Below are positions 25,161 to 34,995 of a stretch of DNA of 64,000 nucleotides, piece by piece. The stretch covers positions 682,001 through 746,000 of the forward strand of contig CBDAPU010000001.1 of NCBI GenBank assembly GCA_965198875.1, given 5' to 3'. The position numbers and the translations under genes were made by a program. Each line of letters begins with the position of its first letter. Position 1 is the first letter of the stretch. The notes under the pieces were generated by a model, which made no database searches, was not told where the DNA came from, and saw nothing but the letters and a program-made list of their open reading frames with translations. The DNA is from CBDAPU01 sp965198875 (GTDB lineage: Bacteria > Pseudomonadota > Gammaproteobacteria > Eutrophobiales > Eutrophobiaceae).

Positions 25161-25189
25161 TTTATAGATGGACTGCCCGCTTATCTAAA
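25161..25189 (-). promoter_or_regulatory. Candidate promoter of msrPQ
   Basis: On the minus strand TTTAGA (25189-25184) and TATAAA (25166-25161) are separated by exactly 17 nt, 4/6 and 5/6 matches to consensus. The 12-bp repeat GCGGGCAGTCCA lies in the spacer, and a second copy is just upstream of the -35. The transcript leader would be only about 13 nt. Confidence 0.42.
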
Positions 25190-25209
25190 GGTTCATGTGG
25201 ACTGCCCGC
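25169..25209. repeat. Two 12-bp direct repeats TGGACTGCCCGC at the msrP promoter
   Basis: Identical copies at 25169-25180 and 25198-25209, 29 bp apart (close to three helical turns), placed in the spacer and immediately upstream of the candidate msrP promoter. Spacing and position are those expected of an operator pair; the regulator is unknown. Confidence 0.5.
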
Positions 25210-25261
25210 ATTCGATGGTGACAATCCATGCTGATGATCACAATCGATTTTATGCGTTCAG

Positions 25262-28200
25262 TCAACCAATCCACTGCCTGGCATTATAAAACACTTGCAT
25301 CCACGGGCTGTCCTCTCCCTCCTGCCCGATTTTCACCCAGGGCATTTGTTTTTTCAGAAACACGCGCTCGGGATGGGGCATGAGGATGGTGAATCGCCCA
25401 TCGCTATTGGTAAAGCCCGTGAGCCCCTGTATTGAGCCGTTCGGGTTGGCCGGGTATTGCTCTGTGACTTTGCCGAGGTTGCTGATGAAACGCAATGTCG
25501 GATAGGCTGTGTTGATCGCATCCACATCAGCAAACTGAACACGTCCTTCCCCGTGGGCAACCACAACCGGTATTTTTGAGCCGGCCATGTTTCGAAAAAA
25601 CAGCGACGGGGAGGCCAGGATCTCAACCATCACCACCCTGGATTCGAACTGCTCCGAGCGGTTACGAGTAAACGAAGGCCAGGACGCAGCACCCGGGATC
25701 AGGCCCTTTAGCTGGGCCAGCAACTGACAACCATTGCAAACGCCCAGTCCAAATGTGTCGTCTCTGTTAAAAAAACGTTCGAACTCATCCCGTAGATGGG
25801 TGTTATACAGAATCGATTTCGCCCAGCCACCACCGGCGCCCAATACATCACCATAGGAAAAACCGCCGCAGGCCACCATGCCATTGAGGTCATTTAAGGA
25901 CATGTTTCGGCTTAGCAGATCGGTCATATGGATGTCGATACAATCAAACCCGGCATGATCGAAAGCGGCCGCCATCTCCACCTGTCCATTGACGCCTTCT
26001 TCCCGCAAAATACCGATAAGCGGTTTTCCTGTCTGTTTCATCACGGCAGGCTTTTTTAGTTTACAGGTTAGCGCAACGGCCAGCCCGGGGTCGGTCTCGT
26101 CTTGCAGGCCGGCCAATTCCTCGGCGGCACATTCGGGATTATCCCTTAGTGCTTGTATGTGATAGGAGGTGAGTGACCACATCCTGTGTAGCTCACTGAT
26201 GGATGATGAGTAAACCGTCTCCGAGCGATGTGTGATCCTCAGCTTACGGTTGTTATTTGGCTTGGCAATAATTGACAGGGCGGATCCGGGCATGCCTGCC
26301 TGCACAAGCTGGGCGAATACGTCTTCAGTATGGGCGGCGTTAATTTGAATAACGCCCCCCGGCTCTTCATTGAACAGGGCTGCGATGAGATCATCAGCAT
26401 CAATGTGAACGTCCAGCCCACAACGTCCGGCAAAGGCCATCTCACACAAACTGACGAAGACCCCGCCGTCTGCCCGATCATGGTATGCCAGAATCAGCCC
26501 GTCTTCATTTAATGACTGGATCCCTTTGAAAAAGGCTTGCAACATGTTGGCGTCATCCAGATCCGCCGTGTCTGCGCCTGTTTGATTCAACACCTGAGCC
26601 AGCGCTGATCCGGCAAGGCGGTTTTTGCCGACGCCCAGATCCATCAACAACAGGCAGGTATCCGGGTTGTTGTGTAACTGTGGGGTGAGCGACTTTCCAA
26701 CTTCAATGACCGGCGCACAGGCAGTGACATTCAAGGAGACGGGCGCTGTGACTTTATGCTCAATCCCTTCATGGGTCCAGCTCATGTTCATGGACATGGA
26801 GTCTTTACCCACCGGAATGGCTATGCCCAACTGCCTGGCGCATGTTGATGCAGCTTCAACCGCCGCATATAGGGCAGCCGCATCGCCCGGCTCGCCACTG
26901 GCCGCCATCCAGTTCGCCGACAGGGCGATATCGCCTAGTCGTGCAATCCGGGCTGCACATAAATTCGTTACCGCCTCGGCAATGGCCAGGCGAGCCGAGG
27001 CAGGGGCGTGGGTGAGGGCGACCGGTGTGCGCTCTCCAATGGCCATGGCCTCACCAACATGGGCATCATAGGCGCTGGCCGTGATGGCGCAATCCGCCAC
27101 CGGGGTTTGCCAGGGGCCGATCATCTGATCCTGGACGACAAGACCGGAAACGCTACGATCAGCGATAGTGATCAGAAAGCGCTTATCAGAAACCGCCGGC
27201 AGTTGCAGGACTTTGGCGATGGCCTCATCGATTGCAATATGATTGACATTGACCCTGTCGTATTGATGGGCGCTGCTCTTAACGTCCAATGACCGGCCCG
27301 GGGGCTTGCCCAGCATCACGGACAAGGGCATATCCACCGGTTTTGACTGGTTTAAATTATCGGTGAGCAGCAGTTGTCCGCCTGCATTTGTCTCACCGAT
27401 GATGGCATAAGGGGCACGTTCACGCTCACACAGGGATGTAAACAAACCCATGGACTCATCTGCAATCGCCAGAACGTAACGCTCCTGAGCCTCATTGCAC
27501 CATAATTCCATTGGCGAGAGCCCCTCATCGGCGCTTGTTATGTCACGTAATTCAAACTCGGCGCCGTTGTTGTTCTGATAGATAAGTTCGGGTAGCGCAT
27601 TGGATAAACCGCCGGCCCCCACATCATGAATGGAGAGAATGGGATTATTATCAGCCAGCGCCCAGCATTGATCGATGACCTCCTGGCAGCGACGTTGCAT
27701 TTGCGGGTTATCACGTTGTACGGAGGCGAAATCCAATGCCTGATCACTATCGCCGGAGGCCATTGACGATGCGGCGCCGCCACCTAATCCGATCAACATG
27801 GCCGGCCCGCCCAGCACAACGATTTTAGAACCAAAGGGAATGGCCTGTTTGCTCACATGATGAGGACGCAACACACCATAACCACCGGCCAGCATAACCG
27901 GCTTATGATAACCTCTTAGCACTTTGGCGGTAGCATCAAACTGCTCAAAAGTACGGAAATAACCTGAAAGCACGGGCCTGCCGAACTCGTTGTTATAGGA
28001 TGCAGCGCCGATGGGCCCGGCGATCATAATCTCAAGGGCAGATGCGATATGCGCCGGTTTTGCAGGCTCCCTCTCCCAGGGCTGCGGCAAGGCGGGCAGG
28101 TGTAGATTAGAGACACAAAAACCGGTTAAGCCGGCTTTCGGTTTGGCGCCAAGCCCGGTCGCCGCCTGATCACGGATCTCCCCACCGGCACCGGTCGCCG

Positions 28201-29140
28201 CACCGGGGGCCGGCGAGATGGCCGTTGGGTGATTGTGTGTCTCCGCCTTGATGAGGATATGCACGTCCTCTTCTACGTATTCGTATTTCCGTTTATCGGC
28301 TGATGGAAAAAAGCGCGATGCTGCATAGCCCCGGATCACAGCGGCATTGTCCGTATAAGCCGATAACACCCGCCCCGGATTGGCTGCATGGGTCTCTTTG
28401 ATGAGATCAAACAAACTGTGCTCTTTTCTCTCACCGTCAATCGTCCATTTTGCATTGAATATTTTATGACGGCAGTGCTCTGAATTGGCCTGTGCAAACA
28501 TCATCAGCTCAACATCGGTGGGATTACGTTTAAGCTCTCTAAAGGCCTGGTGCAGATAATCCATTTCATCATCGGATAACGCCAACCCCATGCGTTCATT
28601 CGCCTCAACAAGGGCGGTTTGACCCTTGCCCATGACGTCAACATGGGTTAGCCCCTTTGCCTCTCTTTTAAGAAAAAGACAGGCCGCCTCTTCCACGTTT
28701 TTGATCACGGTCTGTGTCATCGGATCATGCAGATAGGGTTTCATATCTTGCAGCTCAGCGGCTTGCACTGTGTGGGCGTCATTGAAATGAACATGCCAGC
28801 CAAGACCCCGCTCGATGCGTTTGACTGATGAGAGGCCACAATGATGGAGTATATCCGTGGCCTTGCTGGACCAGGGCGAGATGCTGCCCGGGCGCGGGAT
28901 GACGATGAGCGTTGGCTGATGAGCACCATCTCTATCAGGCAGGTCGCCGTAGTCAAGCAGTTTCGCTAACAACCGCTCATCATGGGCGCTCAATTCATCA
29001 TGCAGCTCCAGAAAATGCACAAACTCGGCGTGCAGCGAACGCATCGCCGGTGATATTCTCGCCAGTGTAGAGCGTATTTTCTCTATACGAAAATCTGACA
29101 AAGCGGTGGGACCAGGGATGATGCGGATCACGGTTTTCAC
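25262..29140 (-). CDS. purL: Phosphoribosylformylglycinamidine synthase
   Basis: 1292 aa large-type PurL, cytosolic, converting FGAR, glutamine and ATP to FGAM in purine synthesis. The N-terminal domain starts KTVIRIIPGPTALSDFRIEK. The catalytic ATP-grasp-like halves carry AQANSEHCRHKIFNA, AETHNHPTAISPAPGAATGAGGEIRD and SIHDVGAGGLSNALPEL. The C-terminal glutaminase has VACGGFSYGDVLGAGGGWAKS, nucleophile Cys in GLGVCNGCQLLAQ, and PHPERVF. Length and domain order are normal for gammaproteobacteria. It lies downstream of a DUF7931-like gene on the same strand with a gap of only 20 bp. Confidence 0.97.
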   Translation of the reverse strand: MKTVIRIIPGPTALSDFRIEKIRSTLARISPAMRSLHAEFVHFLELHDELSAHDERLLAKLLDYGDLPDRDGAHQPTLIVIPRPGSISPWSSKATDILHHCGLSSVKRIERGLGWHVHFNDAHTVQAAELQDMKPYLHDPMTQTVIKNVEEAACLFLKREAKGLTHVDVMGKGQTALVEANERMGLALSDDEMDYLHQAFRELKRNPTDVELMMFAQANSEHCRHKIFNAKWTIDGERKEHSLFDLIKETHAANPGRVLSAYTDNAAVIRGYAASRFFPSADKRKYEYVEEDVHILIKAETHNHPTAISPAPGAATGAGGEIRDQAATGLGAKPKAGLTGFCVSNLHLPALPQPWEREPAKPAHIASALEIMIAGPIGAASYNNEFGRPVLSGYFRTFEQFDATAKVLRGYHKPVMLAGGYGVLRPHHVSKQAIPFGSKIVVLGGPAMLIGLGGGAASSMASGDSDQALDFASVQRDNPQMQRRCQEVIDQCWALADNNPILSIHDVGAGGLSNALPELIYQNNNGAEFELRDITSADEGLSPMELWCNEAQERYVLAIADESMGLFTSLCERERAPYAIIGETNAGGQLLLTDNLNQSKPVDMPLSVMLGKPPGRSLDVKSSAHQYDRVNVNHIAIDEAIAKVLQLPAVSDKRFLITIADRSVSGLVVQDQMIGPWQTPVADCAITASAYDAHVGEAMAIGERTPVALTHAPASARLAIAEAVTNLCAARIARLGDIALSANWMAASGEPGDAAALYAAVEAASTCARQLGIAIPVGKDSMSMNMSWTHEGIEHKVTAPVSLNVTACAPVIEVGKSLTPQLHNNPDTCLLLMDLGVGKNRLAGSALAQVLNQTGADTADLDDANMLQAFFKGIQSLNEDGLILAYHDRADGGVFVSLCEMAFAGRCGLDVHIDADDLIAALFNEEPGGVIQINAAHTEDVFAQLVQAGMPGSALSIIAKPNNNRKLRITHRSETVYSSSISELHRMWSLTSYHIQALRDNPECAAEELAGLQDETDPGLAVALTCKLKKPAVMKQTGKPLIGILREEGVNGQVEMAAAFDHAGFDCIDIHMTDLLSRNMSLNDLNGMVACGGFSYGDVLGAGGGWAKSILYNTHLRDEFERFFNRDDTFGLGVCNGCQLLAQLKGLIPGAASWPSFTRNRSEQFESRVVMVEILASPSLFFRNMAGSKIPVVVAHGEGRVQFADVDAINTAYPTLRFISNLGKVTEQYPANPNGSIQGLTGFTNSDGRFTILMPHPERVFLKKQMPWVKIGQEGEDSPWMQVFYNARQWIG

Positions 29141-29160
29141 TCAGGCCGGGTATTGCACTC

Positions 29161-29673
29161 TCACAGGTGGTATCGATTTAAGTTCAGATCAGGGGTTGCT
29201 TTCTCCCACATGTCTTCAAATTGAACCAGCAGATATTTGCATGTGCGTTTGTCATTAAAATTGACGCTGGCCTCATATCGTTCCGAGAAGGGCCGATGAA
29301 TATAGGCGGTTTTATCGGCGATAAAAAGCGATTCATTAAAGTGCTTAAATTCTCTGCCGGGGGTGCGGATCTGAAAAAAGCTGCTAAGGCGAGTGGCGAC
29401 GTCAATGAGTCTGTGGCCTCGACGCACTATTTCCCGTGGCGTGTATACCATTATACGCACCCTGGCGCGGCGGTTTTGTAGTGCAAATGCCCTGATGGCG
29501 TCAATAAAATCCGTTGTATCATAGATCCCGGGGTCGAGTTTGCGGCTGATGATGTGGATGGTGCTGCGACCTTGCCGTGCCATCTGCAATGCGACCAGGC
29601 GGTGGTGCTCGGCAGTGTCGATGTCGATTAACTCATTGGTCTCACCCAGTTTGTAGCCACCAAATTCACGCAT
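29161..29673 (-). CDS. DUF7931-like protein of unknown function
   Basis: 170 aa soluble protein. The pattern HRLVALQMARQGRSTIHIISRKLDPGIYDTTDFIDAI, then ARVRIMVYTPREIVRRGHRLIDVATRLSS and FNESLFIADKTAYIHRPF, resembles the gammaproteobacterial family now called DUF7931. It recalls half of a phospholipase D-like fold but no HKD motif is visible. It lies between the MTase-HNH gene (34 bp) and purL (20 bp) on the same strand and is probably co-transcribed; no function is known. Confidence 0.68.
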   Translation of the reverse strand: MREFGGYKLGETNELIDIDTAEHHRLVALQMARQGRSTIHIISRKLDPGIYDTTDFIDAIRAFALQNRRARVRIMVYTPREIVRRGHRLIDVATRLSSFFQIRTPGREFKHFNESLFIADKTAYIHRPFSERYEASVNFNDKRTCKYLLVQFEDMWEKATPDLNLNRYHL

Positions 29674-29706
29674 GCAGTTATATTCTGTTTCCGGGCTGAG
29701 CCAAAA

Positions 29707-30897
29707 TCAGAGCAGTTGCAGTTTAGTCTTGAGGTAATCCATGCCGCGGTCGCCCTTGATGCGGTTGCAGTTGCCGCACAGCAGTTGCAGGTTGTCCAGG
29801 TGATCGGTGCCGCCCTTTTGGCGCGAGATGATGTGATCCACTTCCAGGTGCCGCGCCTCGAAGTGGGTGCTGCAACCGGCGCAGTGTCCGCCCTGCTCGC
29901 CGTACAGGTACTTGCGATTCTGTGTCGAATTATAACGCCGTAGCCGTCCCAGATCAGTGCGTTTGGGAATGTCTGTGCGATGGATGATGTTGCGGAGTTG
30001 ATCATCAATGCGTTGCCTGACCAGTTTGGCGGCCTTCGGGCTGATGTCGATCCCGGCCCAGTGACGGCCCCAGGCATCGGCCACCACCATGGTGGTAGCG
30101 CAACCGCAAAAGGGGTCCAGCACCATGTCGCCTTCGTTGGAGCTGGCACGAATGATAAGCTCCAGCAATGCAACCGGTTTTTGTGTTGGGTAGCCTACCC
30201 GCTCTTTGGAAGATGGCATGATAGGCTGGATCGGCCACCAGTCCTCGGGATGTTTGCCTTCCGGATTTGGCCTGTATGAGTCATAGATCGCATTGGGCCT
30301 GAATGATCGAGCGGTGTATTCCAATCGCTCCGTCGAATCATCGGAGTACGGAACCCGCACGGCATCCACATTGAATACAGGGTTGCCTGGCGCATAACGA
30401 AGCAAGACATCATGCTTGCGGGCGAAATCTCGTTTGGGCACTCCGCCTCCCCGGTAACACCATACGATCTCATTCCTGAAACATTTACGCCCGAACACCG
30501 CATCCATCACCAGCTTCAGGTAATGGCTCATGGTGGGATCGCAGTGCAGATAGATGCTGCCGGTCTCTTTCAGAATGCGGCGCATCTCCAGCAGGCGGGC
30601 GGCCATATACACCAGATAGGACTTATCGCTGCCGGTCATGGCCGCCAGTAACACACGATACAGTCCGGCGTGCTTGGCCTCAATCAAATTGATCCATTCC
30701 ACATCCACATCTGAGAGCGTCCAGGTGTCCTTGAAGGCGGCGCCGGCGGCCCTGGAGCCGATGGGGGCGGCGTAGTTGGTCCTGGAGTTAAAGGGCGGGT
30801 CCAGGTAAATCAGATCCACGCTGTCTGAGTTCATGCCGCGCATAATGTCCAGGCAATCGCCAGTCCAGATGGTTTTGGAACTCCAGTTGGGGGGCAT
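29707..30897 (-). CDS. Fused DNA methyltransferase (beta-class) and HNH nuclease
   Basis: 396 aa. The N-terminal part is an amino-methyltransferase with catalytic motif IV DPPF at residues 33-36 and the SAM-binding motif I DPFCGCATT near 260-268, i.e. IV before I, as in beta-class N6A/N4C enzymes. It is followed by GRHWAGIDISPKAAKLVRQRI and a linker HRTDIPKRTDLG. The C-terminal HNH domain (about 338-384) has CAGC, the LEVDHIISRQKGGTDHLDNLQLLC core and CGNC as its zinc Cys pairs. Known for this architecture: modification and nuclease halves on one chain; specificity unknown. A strong AAGGAGA ribosome-binding site precedes ATG. No separate restriction or specificity gene is near. It sits between purB and the purL cluster. 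Confidence 0.88.
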   Translation of the reverse strand: MPPNWSSKTIWTGDCLDIMRGMNSDSVDLIYLDPPFNSRTNYAAPIGSRAAGAAFKDTWTLSDVDVEWINLIEAKHAGLYRVLLAAMTGSDKSYLVYMAARLLEMRRILKETGSIYLHCDPTMSHYLKLVMDAVFGRKCFRNEIVWCYRGGGVPKRDFARKHDVLLRYAPGNPVFNVDAVRVPYSDDSTERLEYTARSFRPNAIYDSYRPNPEGKHPEDWWPIQPIMPSSKERVGYPTQKPVALLELIIRASSNEGDMVLDPFCGCATTMVVADAWGRHWAGIDISPKAAKLVRQRIDDQLRNIIHRTDIPKRTDLGRLRRYNSTQNRKYLYGEQGGHCAGCSTHFEARHLEVDHIISRQKGGTDHLDNLQLLCGNCNRIKGDRGMDYLKTKLQLL

Positions 30898-31107
30898 GTC
30901 AGTTCTCCTTCAGGTGCATCCCGGCGGACTCTTCAAAGAGCAAACGAAGGTATGGCAAAGGCAGTCATTATACGAGTTTGGGTACAACGCACAACGGCGC
31001 TGGCCGATCAGTAAGGGGCTTGGCAATGCGCTGTCGAGCCGATATGGAAAGCCCGACGCATAAGCGCTGGCCTGCGCTCAAAGCGCTCGCTGTGCCCCGC
31101 ATCAATC

Positions 31108-32505
31108 TCATAGGGTCATGTCTTTGAGGCGGGCGATGATCTCCCATGCCTGCTCTTCGGCATTACCGGTATAGCTCCTGGGTGTTAATGCAAGCAATGC
31201 CTGTTTCGCCGCCTCGGGCAGTGCCAGGCTGCCAATAAAATCATGCAACTCCTGCCTCGTGAGCGTGCGACCACGGCTGAGGGTTTTCAGTTTTTCATAA
31301 GGCGTGGCGATGCCGTGGCGCCGCATGACGGTCTGAACCGCTTCGGTCAGTACCTCCCAGGCACTGTCCAGGTCTGCATTTATTCGCTCTGCATTCACTT
31401 CCAGTTTGCCCATGCCTTTGCAGATCGATTGCCAGGCGATCAGAGTGTGGGCGATTGCCGTGCCCATGTTCCTTAAACTGGTCGAGTCGCTCAGATCACG
31501 TTGCCACCTGGAAACCGGCAGCTTATCGGCCAGAAAGGACAGCAAGCTGTTGGCAATGCCCAGATTGCCTTCGGCATTTTCGAAATCGATGGGGTTGACC
31601 TTGTGCGGCATGGTGGATGATCCCACTTCCCCTTCAAGCAGCTTCTGGCCAAAATAACCCATAGCGATATAGCCCCAGATATCGCGGCAGAAATCGATCA
31701 GGATGGTATTTATCCTGTGCAGCCCGTGGAAGTATTCGGCCATGTAATCGTGTGATTCAATCTGGGTGCTATGCAAATTGGCGGTTAAACCGATGGCCTC
31801 AATGAATGATCGGGAAAGCGCCGGCCAGTCCACATCCGGGTAGGCGGCAAGATGGGCGTTATAATTGCCCACAGCCCCGTTAAACTTCCCCAGGATTGCG
31901 ATCTGCTGAAAGTGGCGTAGCTGTGCATGCAGCCGGTGAATGAAGATGGCGATCTCTTTGCCCAGGGTGGTGGGTGAGGCGGGCTGGCCGTGGGTCCGGG
32001 ATAACATGGGTTGGGAGATGAACCGCTCGGCCAGGTCCTGCAAGGATCCGATGAGCGCCTCCAGGTCCTTGCAGATATGGTGTTCCCTGCCATGTAACAA
32101 CATCAGGGCGTGAGCAAGGTTGTTAATGTCTTCGGAGGTGCAGGCGAAATGAATAAACTCGGAGGCGGATGTGAGTTCCGCATACCCGCTGAGTTTTTCC
32201 TTAATGTAATACTCCACTGCTTTTACATCATGATTGGTTGTTTTCTCGATCTGTTTTATGCGCTCGGCATCTGTGAGTGAAAACCCGTTGATGATCCCCT
32301 CCAGTTCATCCCTGGCGGCATCGCTGAATTCGGGCAACTCCTTGATCCCGGGATGGTAAGACAACGCCTGTAACCAGCGGATCTCCACCAGCACCCGTCG
32401 GTAGATAAGACCGTACTCACTGAAGATCTCCCGCAATGCGCGGGTTTTCGAGCCATAGCGTCCATCAATGGGAGAGATTGCAGTGAGATTTTTCAACTCC
32501 ATCAT
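31108..32505 (-). CDS. purB: Adenylosuccinate lyase
   Basis: 465 aa. It cleaves SAICAR and adenylosuccinate, releasing fumarate, in purine synthesis. Typical sequence: LTAISPIDGRYGSKTRALREIFSEYGLIYRRV, TNHDVKAVEYYIKEKL, the catalytic His region SRTHGQPASPTTLGKEIA and the signature loop GEVGSSTMPHKVNPIDFENAEGN. Two adjacent ATG codons start the frame (M-M-E-L-K); either is possible. Length matches the E. coli-type enzyme. It lies 210 bp upstream of the MTase-HNH gene on the same strand. Confidence 0.97.
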   Translation of the reverse strand: MMELKNLTAISPIDGRYGSKTRALREIFSEYGLIYRRVLVEIRWLQALSYHPGIKELPEFSDAARDELEGIINGFSLTDAERIKQIEKTTNHDVKAVEYYIKEKLSGYAELTSASEFIHFACTSEDINNLAHALMLLHGREHHICKDLEALIGSLQDLAERFISQPMLSRTHGQPASPTTLGKEIAIFIHRLHAQLRHFQQIAILGKFNGAVGNYNAHLAAYPDVDWPALSRSFIEAIGLTANLHSTQIESHDYMAEYFHGLHRINTILIDFCRDIWGYIAMGYFGQKLLEGEVGSSTMPHKVNPIDFENAEGNLGIANSLLSFLADKLPVSRWQRDLSDSTSLRNMGTAIAHTLIAWQSICKGMGKLEVNAERINADLDSAWEVLTEAVQTVMRRHGIATPYEKLKTLSRGRTLTRQELHDFIGSLALPEAAKQALLALTPRSYTGNAEEQAWEIIARLKDMTL

Positions 32506-32626
32506 TGCAAGTATATCCTATCTTTAGCTGGCCACTCGCCCAAATCACTCCCTTCCACATTGAGGCGCCGATGCCCTATCTTGCTCGCCACCGGGCAAAA
32601 GTGAACAAAAAGGATGTTGTGACAGG

Positions 32627-33685
32627 CTAGGGGCAGGGGTTTGAATTAGATTGATGCACGGCCGCTATTTTTTTAAGGACGTTCTTATCCAACTTCATAT
32701 CGACACTCCGTATGTTGGACTTCAGTTGCTCCATTGTCGTTGCGCCGATAATCGTGCTGGTCACAAACGGTCGCTGATTGACGAAGGCCAGGGCCATCTG
32801 CGCCGCATCAAGCCCAAACTCCTCGGCGATGGCCACATAACGCTGCGTGCAGGCAACGGCGGTATCGCTCATGTATCTTTTATATCTGTCGGCGTACAGG
32901 GTTAATCTCGCCCCCGCTGGTCGCTGGCCTTGCAGGTATTTTCCCGAGAGGGCGCCAAAGCCCATGGGCGAGTAGGCCAGCAGGCTGACTTGCTCCCGCT
33001 GGGAGAACTCCGCCAGGCCGATCTCGAATGTCCTGTTGAGCAGGTTATAGGGATTTTGGATGGAGACAATGCGGGGTAGATTCAATTCACGGGATAATCG
33101 CAAACATTCCGCCACCCCCCAGGGGGTCTCGTTCGACACCCCCGCATAGCGAATTTTACCGGTTTTGATGAGGTTGTTTAAGGCCGCAAGCGTCTCTTCC
33201 AGGGGGACGCCGTCTTTTGCGGGGGCGTGGTAGTAGTCGAGTTGGCCGAAATAGTTGGTGTCTCTCTCCGGCCAGTGGAGCTGATAGAGATCGATATAGT
33301 CTGTCTGCAAACGGCTAAGGCTTGCATCCACGGCCAGGCGCATGTTCCTCTCATCCAGGCGATTACGCCCGTCCCGAATATGCATCACATCGGCGGAGGA
33401 CGGGCACATTTTTGTGGCGATGATGAGTTTATCCCGGTCGCTACGGTTTTTTAGCCAGGCGCCAATGTGCGTTTCGGTTTTGCCCTGGGTTGTCGCCCGT
33501 GTCGGGGACGGGTACATCTCGGCGGTGTCGATGAAGTTGACGCCCTGCTCTACGGCATAATCGAGTTGTTGATGCGCCTGTGTCTCGTTGTTTTGCTCTC
33601 CCCAGGTCATGCTGCCGAGGCAAATGAGGCTCACGTTAATATCAGTATGGCCGAGTTGTCGGTATTGCATTCTCTCACCGCTCAT
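32627..33685 (-). CDS. tas: Tas-like aldo/keto reductase
   Basis: 352 aa, or 347 aa if the start is Met at 33670 (MQYRQLGHTDINVS), which fits the family better. It is an NADPH-dependent AKR of TIM-barrel fold, with catalytic Asp and Tyr in NFIDTAEMYPSP, Lys in LIIATKMCP and His in LYQLHWPERDTNYFG, plus the cofactor site FVTSTIIGATTMEQLKSN. The close match in the N-terminal half (LDYAVEQGVNFIDTAEMYP, TQGKTETHIG) is to E. coli Tas, named for complementing a tyrosine auxotroph; natural substrate unknown. It converges on nothing nearby; purB lies downstream on the same strand. Confidence 0.9.
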   Translation of the reverse strand: MSGERMQYRQLGHTDINVSLICLGSMTWGEQNNETQAHQQLDYAVEQGVNFIDTAEMYPSPTRATTQGKTETHIGAWLKNRSDRDKLIIATKMCPSSADVMHIRDGRNRLDERNMRLAVDASLSRLQTDYIDLYQLHWPERDTNYFGQLDYYHAPAKDGVPLEETLAALNNLIKTGKIRYAGVSNETPWGVAECLRLSRELNLPRIVSIQNPYNLLNRTFEIGLAEFSQREQVSLLAYSPMGFGALSGKYLQGQRPAGARLTLYADRYKRYMSDTAVACTQRYVAIAEEFGLDAAQMALAFVNQRPFVTSTIIGATTMEQLKSNIRSVDMKLDKNVLKKIAAVHQSNSNPCP

Positions 33686-33957
33686 GTTGGATGTGACATC
33701 ATAACATTGGGCGCCGCTAAAAATGCTTCTTTTGCGATAGCCCCGCCAGCGTCGTGCTCGATCTGTGTACTGCCGAGACTACCCGCCCCGTCCCTGGGGT
33801 TTATCTTTTAGGCCGGTCTGCGGCTGTTCAACAGCGGATGTTGTTTGCTCGCAGGGGGTATGTTTATAGACGCCCAAGATTGATAAGCGATCTGATCCCC
33901 TGTGTTTTCCCTTGATAGAGCAGGTATACTCAAACGCTACAATGATAATACACCAAC

Positions 33958-34995
33958 ATGGACACGCTCACATTCATAAAACCGGACGATTGTCATCTGC
34001 ACTTGCGTGATGGTGCGGCATTGGCCAGTGTCGTCAATGACAGCGCCAGGCAGTTCGCCCGTGCCATCGTGATGCCGAATTTGCTCCCGCCAATCACTAC
34101 CGTGCAACAGGCTATGGCCTATCGACAAAGGATCCTGGATTGTGTGGATCCATCTCACCGCTTTGAACCACTGATGACCCTGTATCTCACTGATAACACG
34201 GCGGAAGATGAGATCGATCAGTTGCTTGCCTCTGATGGCGTATATGCGCTGAAGTATTATCCTGCCGGGGCGACAACCAATTCTGCATCCGGCGTGACCA
34301 ATATCCATCAGGTCATGCCAACACTGGAGTACATGGCACAGCAGGGGGTGCCTTTGCTGGTGCACGGGGAGGTGACGGATAAAGAGATCGATATCTTTGA
34401 TCGGGAGCGGGTTTTTATCGACAGGGTCCTGGCGCCGCTGGTAGAGAACATGCCTTCGCTCAAGGTGGTGCTCGAGCATATCACCACGGCCGATGCCGTG
34501 GACTTTGTTAAAGGGGGATCAAATAGTATTGCAGCGACCATCACGCCCCATCATCTGATTTATAATCGCAACGCCATTTTTGAAGCTGGCATTAACCCGC
34601 ATCATTATTGCTCGCCAGTGTTAAAACGGGAAAGGCATCGGCTGGCCCTGGTTGACGCCGCAACCTCTGGCGATAGCCGGTTTTTTCTCGGCACCGACAG
34701 CGCCCCCCATGCCGTCGGCAAAAAAGAGGCGGCCTGTGGTTGTGCCGGGATCTACAATGCCCATGCTGCCCTTGAGACCTATGCGACCGTGTTTGCAGAG
34801 AACAACAGCCTGGATAAGCTGGAGGCATTCGCCGGCATCAATGGCGCTCGGTTCTATGGCCTGCCGATAAACAAGGAACAAGTCACGCTGATAAAAGAGC
34901 CCTGGACTATTCCCGACAGGCTCGAATTTGACGACACTGAAGTGGCGCCATTCATGGCCGGTCAGATCTGTAACTGGAAGTTGGTGGATGAGTAG
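33958..34995 (+). CDS. pyrC: Dihydroorotase (class II, E. coli type)
   Basis: 345 aa zinc enzyme forming dihydroorotate from carbamoyl-aspartate in pyrimidine synthesis. It has the metal motif DDCHLHLRDG, the carbamylated Lys region ALKYYPAGATTNS, His ligands in PLLVHGEV and VVLEHITT, and the catalytic Asp in FLGTDSAPH. The length is normal. The upstream strand has TATACT and other AT-rich elements around 33930 but no clear promoter. Its stop overlaps the start of rnt (ATGAGTAG). Confidence 0.97.
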   Translation: MDTLTFIKPDDCHLHLRDGAALASVVNDSARQFARAIVMPNLLPPITTVQQAMAYRQRILDCVDPSHRFEPLMTLYLTDNTAEDEIDQLLASDGVYALKYYPAGATTNSASGVTNIHQVMPTLEYMAQQGVPLLVHGEVTDKEIDIFDRERVFIDRVLAPLVENMPSLKVVLEHITTADAVDFVKGGSNSIAATITPHHLIYNRNAIFEAGINPHHYCSPVLKRERHRLALVDAATSGDSRFFLGTDSAPHAVGKKEAACGCAGIYNAHAALETYATVFAENNSLDKLEAFAGINGARFYGLPINKEQVTLIKEPWTIPDRLEFDDTEVAPFMAGQICNWKLVDE

